A stretch of DNA of 22,061 bases from Bacillota bacterium (GTDB taxonomy: Bacteria; Bacillota; Sulfobacillia; JAJZYS01; JAJYTV01): positions 1-22,061 of the forward strand of contig JAJYTV010000003.1 in the NCBI GenBank assembly GCA_021792885.1. The letters run 5' to 3'. Below the pieces are notes generated by a model that searched no databases, was not told the origin of the DNA, and worked only from the letters and a program-made list of their open reading frames with translations. Made by a program: the position numbers and the translations under genes. Shown piece by piece: positions 9,430 through 16,271 of the stretch (the first letter of the stretch is position 1; every line of letters begins with the position of its first letter).

Positions 9430-10725
9430 TCATTTTAGCACACTCCAAAGAGAGGTAACAACCTGCGCCGGCCCTGCCCAGGCCGTCCGAAGTCCCCCTT
9501 CGGACGCCTTGGAAGCCATCTCGGGCCGCCACGGTTGCCCCGGTACCCAGAATGGTACGTGATCGATCATTAGAATTGGCATAAGAAGCCGAACAGGACG
9601 GGGCACCTTCGCATCAACCAAGATGTCCTGCAGTTTGCGCGTTCCTCCCGGTGTCCGCAGCCGGTCTCCTGGAAGCCGCGCCCGCACGGTGACGTCACCT
9701 CGCGGGATCTGCACGGAGAGTGTATCGGGCGGCGGGGCGCCGATGCCCAGCCAAAGGTCACCGAAGCGCGCCCGCATGCCCTCGCGCAGCGACACGCCGT
9801 CGGGCCGCGGCGTTCCCCACCAGAGCGCCCCTCCTTCCAAGAGGAGGCCGCGCGCAGGGCTGAGGCGCCTGTCGTCGTTGAGCGCCACAAGCGCCTCCAA
9901 AACGCGCTCCATCGTCGCGGGCGCGCCGTGTCGCTCGAGCAGGTGCCGCAGGGCGCGACGTGCGATCGGGCCGGGCGCGCCGCGCAGCGGCCGCAGGTCG
10001 ATGCCGCCGGGCAGGGCGGCCAGCTGCGCCACGATCGCCTGCGCCTCCTCCTCCAGGAGATGGTCGTCCTCCGCGCGCAGCCGCGCGTTTCGCCCGATCG
10101 CCGCACCAAGCTGCGGGTTCTCCCTCTGCAGCAGCGGCAGCACGCGCTGGCGCAGGCGGGCGCGCAGGTTCTCGTCGGAGACGTTCGTCGCGTCGTAGCT
10201 GACCTCCAGGCCCGCTTCATCGCACACGGCCCCGAGGCGCCGCTTCTCCACCCCGAGCAGGGGCCGCCAGAACGGCGGCCGCCACTCCGGCATGCCGGCC
10301 GCCCGGGCCGAACCGCGCACGAGCTGCATGAGCACCGTCTCCGCCTGGTCGTCCTGGTGGTGCGCGAGCGCGACCGCCTGGGCGCCGAGGCCTTCAGCCA
10401 CCCTCGCCAGCACCGCGAGCCGGCGGTCTCGCGCAGCCTCTTCGCTGCGCCGCGCAGGAGGAGGCAGGTGGACGATGCTATAGCCCGCCCCGGCCGCCTG
10501 CGCGAGCGCGACGGCGATGTCCGCCTCGCGACGCGCAGCCTCCGGTCGCCAGCCGTGGTCGACGTGGCAGAGGTGCACTCGAAGGCGGAGAGCGGGGGCA
10601 GCTTGCAGCAGGAGATGCCAGAGCGCGACGGAGTCCGGGCCGCCGGAGACCGCCACGACGCAGAGTGCGCCGCGCAGGCCGCGCCGCTCGGCGTCCGCGC
10701 GCACGCGTGAGACGAGATCCTCCAT
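9430..10725 (-). CDS. tilS: tRNA(Ile)-lysidine synthase
   Basis: TilS converts the wobble cytidine of the CAU-anticodon isoleucine tRNA to lysidine using ATP and lysine, so that AUA is read as isoleucine; it is normally essential. The 431-residue reading starts at ATG 10725. The PP-loop ATP site SGGPDS is at 27-32 and the conserved LAHHQDDQAETVLMQL at about 120-135. The RGSARAAGMP stretch follows, and the C-terminal third is the TilS_C type region (PRGDVTVRARLPGDRLRTPGG). The frame is open upstream to 11199, but that part overlaps the kinase-like gene and is shadow. No strong ribosome-binding site precedes the ATG, so the start is the least certain part. Its place after spoIIE and the kinase-like gene is the standard Bacillus order. 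Confidence 0.95.
   Translation of the reverse strand: MEDLVSRVRADAERRGLRGALCVVAVSGGPDSVALWHLLLQAAPALRLRVHLCHVDHGWRPEAARREADIAVALAQAAGAGYSIVHLPPPARRSEEAARDRRLAVLARVAEGLGAQAVALAHHQDDQAETVLMQLVRGSARAAGMPEWRPPFWRPLLGVEKRRLGAVCDEAGLEVSYDATNVSDENLRARLRQRVLPLLQRENPQLGAAIGRNARLRAEDDHLLEEEAQAIVAQLAALPGGIDLRPLRGAPGPIARRALRHLLERHGAPATMERVLEALVALNDDRRLSPARGLLLEGGALWWGTPRPDGVSLREGMRARFGDLWLGIGAPPPDTLSVQIPRGDVTVRARLPGDRLRTPGGTRKLQDILVDAKVPRPVRLLMPILMIDHVPFWVPGQPWRPEMASKASEGGLRTAWAGPAQVVTSLWSVLK
9432..9461 (-). promoter_or_regulatory. Sigma-A type promoter for ftsH
   Basis: On the minus strand: -35 TTGTTA (9461-9456), 18-base spacer, -10 TAAAAT (9437-9432) preceded by TGC, an extended -10. It overlaps the last codons of tilS and would start the transcript about 48 bases before the ftsH start. 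This makes ftsH at least partly independent of the spoIIE-tilS transcript. Confidence 0.6.
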
Positions 10726-10763
10726 ATCCGGCCGGGCTTCGACGGTTGGAGCCCGGCTCCTGC

Positions 10764-11447
10764 CTACGGCTGCTGCATGCCGCCGCCCAGCGCCCGCATG
10801 ATCCCGTGCAGAGGACGCAGACGCCTGCTCCACTGGCGCACGTGCCACTTGCCGCGCAGCGTCTCCTGCAGGAGTTGCCACAGCTTGGGGTCCTCCTGGA
10901 GCCACGGCGGTTCCTCCCCCGGGACGCTGCCCCCCGCTCCCAGCATCGCGGTGGCAAGCCACGTCAGGTCCACCGCCCCGCCCTCGTAGCGCCGCCACTC
11001 CCCTGGACTCAGAAGGCGCCAGCGGCGCTCGGCGGTCGCGTAGAGGAGGTCCGATGGGCGCACGGAGACGACCTCGGCGCCATGCTGCATGGCGAGTTCG
11101 AGATGCTGAGCGAGGTCGAAGCCCAGCCGGCGGATCTCCTGCGGTGTCATACGGCGCCCCTCGTGCAGGAGGTTGCCCAGCGTGTACCCGGCGATCCACT
11201 CGCTGACGACGTAGGCAAGGCGCCCTCCGGGCATGTCGCCGATCTCCCGCATGCGCGGCAAGATGCCCTGCGGCAGTTGGCGGATCAGTTGCTCCCGGGC
11301 GTGCAAGAGTTCCGCGCGCCCGATCTCGACCGCCCAGGCACGTCCTGTCTCGTCACTGGCCCAGAACGTTCGCTCCCCCAGGGCGGGCCCGAGCTGGTAG
11401 CGGTGGGACTGCCCCCAGATCACCGGTCGGTCGACGGCCTCACCCAC
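10764..11447 (-). CDS. Degenerate serine/threonine kinase-like protein (pseudokinase) coupled to spoIIE
   Basis: A 227-residue protein whose position matches yabT, the Hanks-type kinase gene between spoIIE and tilS in Bacillus. It keeps a kinase-like outline: a beta-rich N-lobe, a hinge-like segment SEWIAGYTLGNLLHEG (about 82-97), and a helix DLAQHLELAM before the would-be catalytic loop. The catalytic residues are missing. The glycine loop is absent, Glu41 stands where the VAIK lysine should be (AWAVEIG), VSVRPSDLLY (127-136) replaces HRDxKPxN, and LLSPGEW replaces DFG. There is no transmembrane tail, unlike YabT. The start chosen is GTG at 11447: it overlaps the spoIIE stop by 8 bases (GTGGGTGA) and follows AAGGAGG by about 10. 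ATG at 11534 gives a longer alternative overlapping spoIIE by 95 bases. Phosphotransfer activity is unlikely; a binding or regulatory role is inference. Confidence 0.8.
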   Translation of the reverse strand: MGEAVDRPVIWGQSHRYQLGPALGERTFWASDETGRAWAVEIGRAELLHAREQLIRQLPQGILPRMREIGDMPGGRLAYVVSEWIAGYTLGNLLHEGRRMTPQEIRRLGFDLAQHLELAMQHGAEVVSVRPSDLLYATAERRWRLLSPGEWRRYEGGAVDLTWLATAMLGAGGSVPGEEPPWLQEDPKLWQLLQETLRGKWHVRQWSRRLRPLHGIMRALGGGMQQP

Positions 11448-13533
11448 GCGGGCGTCGCCTCCTTCGCTGCGAAGTCTGCCCCGGTCGCCCACCAACGATA
11501 CCCAGTTCCGGTTGCCCTCTGCGCACCCAGGCACGGATCTCCGGTTCCCGGGCAGCTGGGTGGAACGCCGTCACCAGAACCGTCACGTCGTCTCTGGCGT
11601 GGCGCCGGCGCCCGAGCGCCGCGTCGAGGATCGCCTCGGCGAGGTACTGCGGATCGGACTCCCTCAGCGCCTCGAGGAGCGCCTCGAGCCACTGCCCGCG
11701 CGGCCCGGCCGGTCCCTCAAGGACACCGTCCGAGACGAGGACGAGCACGTCGCCAGGATGCAGCGGCAGGTGCTGCACTGTCGCCTGCGCCTCGGGCAGG
11801 ATGCCGAGAGGCAGCGCGTCGCCGCGCAGGACCTGCACGGCGCCGCCGCGGCGCAGGTAGGTCTCGGGCGCACCGATCTTCAGTGAGAGGACCTCTCCCC
11901 CCACGAGATCGGCGATCGCGAGGTCCACCGTCGCGAAGATCTCGGCGCCGACGCCGCGCCGCGCCGCGTTCGCGGCGCGCAGCGCGACGACAGGATCCAT
12001 GCCGGTGGCGAGGAGGCCTTCGATCAGATCGAGGGCCGACGCGCTCTGCTCGGCCGCGGCCTCCCCGGCGCCCATGCCGTCGCTGAGCCCGAGCAGGAGC
12101 CGTCCGTCGCCCAGCTCCCGCACCACGTAGTTGTCACCGGAGACGCCCATCCCGTGTTTGGCCACCCGCGCAAGTCCGGAACTGAAGCTGAGCCGCTGCG
12201 CCTGCGCCTCGGCCGGCTCCGACAGCGCCCAGCCCAGCATCTGGCGCACACCCATCAGCGTGTCGCGCGTCAGGGTGCGCTCCACGTGCAAGATCCGGCG
12301 CACGTTCGCCTCGGCGCGCAGCTGGTCGCCGGCGAGCACGACCGCCGTCGCGACCTGGTCGGGACGCGGGCAGCGCTTGCGCAGGTCGGCGGGCAGGTCG
12401 CGTCCGGTGGCGGGCGGCCCGTCGGCGCGAAGCATCAGGCCGCGCACGCCGCTGTAGGTGGTGTAGAACCCGGCGTCCCAGCAGACCGCCTCGTGCGGGC
12501 AGCCCATGCAGACCCGCTCGCGCACTCCGCCGAGGAAGCGCGCCACGTCCGCCTCCTCGGCGATGCCGGGCTCCGGCTCGCGGCCGATCTCCCGCACCAG
12601 CGCATCGATCTGGTGCAACGCCTCCTCGAGGCGCTCCGGCGGACCCTGCGGCACCTCCTCCGCCGGCACGGGCGGGGAGAAGTACGACCGCACCCAGCGC
12701 TGCCAGCCCTGCGGCAGCGAGAGTCCGAACCCGAGCAGCAGGAGGAGTGCGGTGAGCACGGCCTCCAGGAAGCCGACCGGCATGCCGCCGAGCGGCAGGA
12801 GCACGCCGACGGCGACGCCCAGCCAGGCCTGGAACGCACCGAAACGGCGCAGGTACGTGCCGATCGCCGCGCCGGCCGCGAGGCCGAGCGCGAAGGCCGG
12901 CGCGGCTCCTCCGGTCAGGGCGAGGGCGAGGCCGAGCAACGCCGCGAACGGCACCGCCAAGATGCGAAGGCGCACGGCTGCGAGCGTGAAGACCAGTGCG
13001 GCGAGCGGCGGGAGCGGCGCACCGAGCAGCGAGACGCCCTCCAAGGCGACGATCGCCCAGATCGCGAGGGCCGCTACCGCAAGCCGCCTGCCTTCGGCGG
13101 AGGGAGCTCGCAGCGCGACCCCTGCCGAGGCGCCGATGAGCGCAATCAGCACGGTCACGGGAACAAAGATGTAACGATCCAGGCCGCCGTGCGCGAGGTA
13201 GGCCGCCGGCACCGCCAGGAGCCCGACCCAGAGGACGCCGGAGAGGCCGCGGGGCAAACCGAGGCGCAGCCGGCCGAGGGCGCCGCCGAGCGGCGCGGCC
13301 AGGCAGAGCAGCCCGAGCACCGGATCCCCTGCCCAGATCGCCCCTCCCAGGCTGCCGAGCGCGCCGAACGCGCCGAAGGGCAGCTCTGCCGCTCCTCCGG
13401 CGGCAGCAAGAGCGAGCGGCAGGCCGTGCAGGCCCATCCGCGCATGCGCCAGCAGGGCGGCCAGAGCCAGCGTGGCGACCGCTTCGGGCCACCGTGCGGC
13501 GAATCGGCGCACCTTGCCCCGCGCTGTCGCCAA
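11440..13533 (-). CDS. spoIIE: Stage II sporulation protein E (membrane PP2C phosphatase)
   Basis: SpoIIE dephosphorylates SpoIIAA, freeing sigma-F in the forespore, and binds FtsZ at the polar septum. The 697-residue reading has three parts. About 250 N-terminal residues contain multiple hydrophobic helices. A central region carries the conserved cysteine cluster CMGCPHEAVC at about 341-350. The C-terminal PP2C domain has metal-binding motifs SDGMGAG (about 486) and VSDGV (about 598). It is shorter than the 827 residues of Bacillus SpoIIE, mainly between membrane and phosphatase parts. The TTG start at 13533 has GGAGG seven bases upstream. The frame stays open to 13743, but that extension is low-complexity shadow with no ribosome-binding site. 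The gene heads the cluster with the kinase-like gene, tilS and ftsH. SpoIIAB and sigma-F genes are not in the window. Confidence 0.95.
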   Translation of the reverse strand: MATARGKVRRFAARWPEAVATLALAALLAHARMGLHGLPLALAAAGGAAELPFGAFGALGSLGGAIWAGDPVLGLLCLAAPLGGALGRLRLGLPRGLSGVLWVGLLAVPAAYLAHGGLDRYIFVPVTVLIALIGASAGVALRAPSAEGRRLAVAALAIWAIVALEGVSLLGAPLPPLAALVFTLAAVRLRILAVPFAALLGLALALTGGAAPAFALGLAAGAAIGTYLRRFGAFQAWLGVAVGVLLPLGGMPVGFLEAVLTALLLLLGFGLSLPQGWQRWVRSYFSPPVPAEEVPQGPPERLEEALHQIDALVREIGREPEPGIAEEADVARFLGGVRERVCMGCPHEAVCWDAGFYTTYSGVRGLMLRADGPPATGRDLPADLRKRCPRPDQVATAVVLAGDQLRAEANVRRILHVERTLTRDTLMGVRQMLGWALSEPAEAQAQRLSFSSGLARVAKHGMGVSGDNYVVRELGDGRLLLGLSDGMGAGEAAAEQSASALDLIEGLLATGMDPVVALRAANAARRGVGAEIFATVDLAIADLVGGEVLSLKIGAPETYLRRGGAVQVLRGDALPLGILPEAQATVQHLPLHPGDVLVLVSDGVLEGPAGPRGQWLEALLEALRESDPQYLAEAILDAALGRRRHARDDVTVLVTAFHPAAREPEIRAWVRRGQPELGIVGGRPGQTSQRRRRRPRG

Positions 13534-13591
13534 TGCACCGCCTCCCGCTGTGGCGCCCGCCGGCCGGGCATGTCCTGACTCCGTCCCGCCA

Positions 13592-13649
13592 AGTATAGGC
13601 AAGGCGCGGTCAGAACCCTGGCGAACGACCGCGAGCGCGCTGCGACAAG
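13592..13649 (-). promoter_or_regulatory. Candidate spoIIE promoter with a Spo0A-box-like site
   Basis: On the minus strand TATACT (13597-13592) lies about 60 bases before the spoIIE start. TTGTCGCA (around 13649-13642) lies roughly 50 bases further upstream and differs from the Spo0A box core TGTCGAA at one position. In Bacillus spoIIE is a sigma-A promoter activated by phosphorylated Spo0A. No TTGACA-like -35 is visible, which would fit an activated promoter. The match is short and could be chance. Confidence 0.3.
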
Positions 13650-13699
13650 AGGGTGCAGGAAGGGACAGGAGGCGAGCGCCCGATCCCCTGAGATGACGA

Positions 13700-13736
13700 G
13701 GGGAGGCGGCGCCGGACAGTCCGGCGCCGCCTCCCC
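13700..13736 (-). terminator. Very stable hairpin after the YbjN-domain gene
   Basis: A perfect 17-bp GC-rich stem with a CAG/CTG 3-base loop sits 27 bases after the stop of the YbjN-domain gene. There is no U tract on either strand, so it may be a U-less terminator or an mRNA 3' stabiliser. It also insulates the spoIIE promoter region from upstream transcription. Confidence 0.55.
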
Positions 13737-13762
13737 GATCCACTGCAGCAGTGCGGCAGGCG

Positions 13763-14227
13763 CTACTGCACGGTGCCGCCCTCGCAGGCGGCGATTGCTT
13801 CCTTCGGCGTCATGCTGCCGCGGGAAACGCCGTCGATCCCTGGCAGATAGCGGTCCATGGCAGCGATGTTCGCGTAGACGATCGGTCGCAGGAGGTCGAG
13901 CGACGGCTCCGCCGCGCCGAGTTCGGCGCTCGTCTTGAACCGCGTCTCGCCGTCGCCCAGATCAAGTTCGAAGTTGCCGAGCACGAGCCCGAAGTTCGCG
14001 AGGGTGAGGTACTCGGCGACTGCGGCGCGGTGGCGCTCCGGCACCGGCCGGTCCGTGACGGAGTAGAAGACGAAGGTGCCGCGCTCCTGGTCGACGTGCG
14101 CGTAGCAGGACCACGTCCCGTTCTCGCCCTTGTAACCCATCGCAAGGGTCTCCTGCCCTTCCACCGGGGCGAACACCCAGCCGTCCTTCGCCAGCATCTC
14201 TTCGACCGCCTCGCGCAGCGTCGCCAT
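13763..14227 (-). CDS. YbjN-domain (secretion-chaperone-like fold) protein
   Basis: A 154-residue soluble acidic protein. The sequence GWVFAPVEGQETLAMGYKG, the aromatic strand TWSCYAHVDQERGTFVFYS, then VPERHRAAVAEYLTLANFGLVLGNFELDLGDGETRFKTS follow the pattern of the YbjN family, which shares the type III secretion chaperone fold. YbjN proteins have no settled biochemical role; they are proposed to bind partner proteins. ATG at 14227 has a G-run (GGGGGG) about nine bases before it as a weak ribosome-binding site. It is a single-gene unit with its own -10 element and a downstream hairpin. Family assignment rests on pattern recognition alone. Confidence 0.72.
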   Translation of the reverse strand: MATLREAVEEMLAKDGWVFAPVEGQETLAMGYKGENGTWSCYAHVDQERGTFVFYSVTDRPVPERHRAAVAEYLTLANFGLVLGNFELDLGDGETRFKTSAELGAAEPSLDLLRPIVYANIAAMDRYLPGIDGVSRGSMTPKEAIAACEGGTVQ

Positions 14228-14259
14228 GTCGATTGGCCCCCCAAGCTATAACTTGCGCC

Positions 14260-14268
14260 AGTATACCA
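14260..14268 (-). promoter_or_regulatory. Extended -10 promoter for the YbjN-domain gene
   Basis: On the minus strand TGGTATACT is an extended -10 (TGn-TATACT) about 33 bases before the ATG. No recognisable -35 is present, which extended -10 promoters can tolerate. Confidence 0.45.
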
Positions 14269-14308
14269 CGCGCCCCGGGGCACGGCGGGCCCGCAGGTGT
14301 CCTAAGCG

Positions 14309-14351
14309 CGGCGAAAGCGCCCGGAGCTCCTGCTCTCGGGCGCTTTCGCCG
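14309..14351 (-). terminator. Long hairpin ending the MarR-HlyD-ABC operon
   Basis: A 15-bp perfect stem (arms 14309-14323 and 14337-14351) with an inner GAGC/GCTC extension begins 24 bases after the permease stop. No U run follows on the minus strand, so termination strength is uncertain. It lies between this operon and the YbjN promoter. Confidence 0.6.
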
Positions 14352-14375
14352 GCACCGAGGGTAACCCGCCGCGCC

Positions 14376-15545
14376 TCAGCTCTGGCGCAGCGCTTCGATC
14401 GGGTCGAGGCGGCTCGCCCGCATCGCGGGCCAGATGCCGAACGCGATGCCGACCGCGAGGGAGAAGACGAGCGCCAGCACGACGGCCGAGCCGTTCACAC
14501 CGCCCTGCCAGCCAAGGGCATGGGTGAGGACCGAGGCCCCTCCGGTGCCCAGCGCCGCGCCGATCGCACCGCCGATCAGGCTGAGGATGCTCGATTCGAC
14601 GAGGAACTGCAGGAGGATCGCGCTGCGCTTGGCGCCGATCGCCTTGCGCAGGCCGATCTCCCTCGTCCGCTCGGTAACCGTCACGAGCATGATGTTCATG
14701 ATCCCGATGCCGCCGACCAGGAGTGAGATCCCGGCGATGCCCCCGAGCATCAGCGTCAGTGTGCTCGTGATCGTCGAGAGGGTCGAGAGGATCTGGTCCT
14801 GCGAGAGGACGTTCGCGGCGTTCTGGTTCTGGAAGCGGTGGTTCATCACGGCCTGGATCTGCGCCACGGCGAGCGGTGCGATGGCCGCCGACTTCGCCTC
14901 CGCGATGATCGCGGAGATCTGGGTCGTGCCCACGATCTCCTCAGCCGTCGTGACCGGCGTGAGGATGACGTCGTCCTGGTTCGCCCCGAACCCGCCGCCT
15001 GCGGCCTGCAAGGTGCCGACCACCACGAGCGGCGTGCCGTTCACCTCGATCGTCTGGCCCACTGGGTTCTGGCCGGAGGGGAAGAGGTTCTGCACGACCG
15101 TCTGGCCCAGCACGGCGACCCGCCGGCGATAGGTCACGTCGGAGGGGATCAGGTAACGCCCTGCCGAGAGGGTCCTGCCCTGGATCTTCAAGGACGGAGC
15201 AGTCGTTCCCATGACCGTCGTCGTGTAGCTCTTGCTGCCGTAGAGCGCGGTGACACTGCCGGTGAGCAGCGGCGCGGCCTGGGAGATCTGCGGCACGACC
15301 TCCTGCAGCCACTGCACGTCCTGCGGGTAGAGCGTGACGCCGGAGCTGCGGATCGGACTCACGGTGATCAGGTTCGAGCCGAGTGCCTGCACCTGGGATG
15401 TGACGGACTGCGTCGCCGCCTGTCCGATCGAAATCAGCGCGATCACGGCGCCGACCCCGATGATGATCCCGAGCATGGTCAAAAACGCCCGCAGCTTGCC
15501 CGCCGCCAAGCTGCGCCACGCCATGCGTAGGCTCTCCCGCAGCAT
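14376..15545 (-). CDS. MacB-type ABC transporter permease (FtsX-like)
   Basis: A 389-residue permease of the MacB/LolCE type, which uses mechanical coupling rather than a membrane channel. The N-terminus MLRESLRMAWRSLAAGKLRAF leads into the first transmembrane helix (about 20-42). An extracytoplasmic MacB_PCD domain spans about 45-265. Three helices follow (about 270-295, 320-345, 355-375), with the family motif ERTREIGLRKAIGAKR between helices 2 and 3. The ATG at 15545 overlaps the ATPase stop (TGATG) and has GAGGAGG seven bases upstream. With the ATPase and HlyD-type protein it forms a MacAB-like exporter. In Gram-positives such systems export peptides, lipids or antimicrobials; the substrate here is not known. 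Confidence 0.95.
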   Translation of the reverse strand: MLRESLRMAWRSLAAGKLRAFLTMLGIIIGVGAVIALISIGQAATQSVTSQVQALGSNLITVSPIRSSGVTLYPQDVQWLQEVVPQISQAAPLLTGSVTALYGSKSYTTTVMGTTAPSLKIQGRTLSAGRYLIPSDVTYRRRVAVLGQTVVQNLFPSGQNPVGQTIEVNGTPLVVVGTLQAAGGGFGANQDDVILTPVTTAEEIVGTTQISAIIAEAKSAAIAPLAVAQIQAVMNHRFQNQNAANVLSQDQILSTLSTITSTLTLMLGGIAGISLLVGGIGIMNIMLVTVTERTREIGLRKAIGAKRSAILLQFLVESSILSLIGGAIGAALGTGGASVLTHALGWQGGVNGSAVVLALVFSLAVGIAFGIWPAMRASRLDPIEALRQS

Positions 15546-16270
15546 CAGCGGACCTCCTCTTCATGCAGTCCTAGGCGCTCCTCGGGCGGTAGCGGCATAT
15601 CCGAAACGACCACGCCGTCGCGCAGGTGGATCGTCCGCTCCGTGTAGCGGGCGACCTCGTCGTCGTGGGTGACGATGACGATCGTGCTGCCCGCGCGGTG
15701 CAGTTCCAGGAACAGGCGAAGCACGTCCTGCCCGGATGCGGTGTCGAGGTTGCCCGTGGGCTCGTCGGCGAGGATCACGGCCGGCTGGCCCGCAAGCGCC
15801 CGCGCGACGCCGACCCGCTGCTGCTGGCCGCCCGAGAGTTCGAGCGGCCGGTGGTGCCTGCGTTCGGTGAGGCCGACGGAGGCCAGGGCTTCCTCGGCAC
15901 GGCGCCGGCGCTGCGCAGCGGGCAGTCCCCGGTAGACGAGCGGCAGTTCCACGTTCTCCATCGCCGTGAGCTGGGGCAGCAGGTTGTAGTTCTGGAAGAC
16001 GAACCCGATCCGCGCGTTGCGGACCTCCGCGAGCTCGTCATCCGACTTGCGCCCGACGTCCTCACCGGCGAGGAAGTACTTGCCGCCCGTCGGGCGGTCA
16101 AGGCAGCCGAGGAGGTTCAGCAGCGTCGACTTGCCGGATCCCGACGGCCCCATGATCGCCACCATCTGTCCCTTGGGGATGGTGAAGTCGATCCCGCGCA
16201 GGGCCGGTACGTCGAGGGCGCCAAGGCGGTATACGCGACGCAGCTGCTCGACGCGGATGACGTCCTCCAT
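15545..16270 (-). CDS. ABC transporter ATP-binding protein (MacB/LolD type)
   Basis: A 241-residue ATPase. Walker A GPSGSGKST is at 41-49, the Q-loop in FVFQNYNLLPQ, the signature LSGGQQQRVGVARAL, Walker B VILADEPTGNLD, and the switch histidine in VIVTHDDEVA. The sequence is of the LolD/MacB class, which pairs with FtsX-like permeases. The ATG at 16270 begins one base after the stop of the HlyD-type gene. The frame is open further upstream to 16342, but that part is Ala-rich shadow of the Gly-rich tail of the adaptor. It energises the permease encoded next. Confidence 0.96.
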   Translation of the reverse strand: MEDVIRVEQLRRVYRLGALDVPALRGIDFTIPKGQMVAIMGPSGSGKSTLLNLLGCLDRPTGGKYFLAGEDVGRKSDDELAEVRNARIGFVFQNYNLLPQLTAMENVELPLVYRGLPAAQRRRRAEEALASVGLTERRHHRPLELSGGQQQRVGVARALAGQPAVILADEPTGNLDTASGQDVLRLFLELHRAGSTIVIVTHDDEVARYTERTIHLRDGVVVSDMPLPPEERLGLHEEEVR

Positions 16271-16271
16271 C

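Noticed and set aside
10726..11199. 158-residue N-terminal extension of tilS
   Set aside because: It overlaps the kinase-like gene almost completely, and TilS proteins start about 25 residues before the PP-loop, as from ATG 10725.
13534..13743. 70-residue upstream extension of spoIIE
   Set aside because: It runs through the hairpin at 13700-13736 and the candidate promoter, has no ribosome-binding site, and TTG 13533 has a good one.
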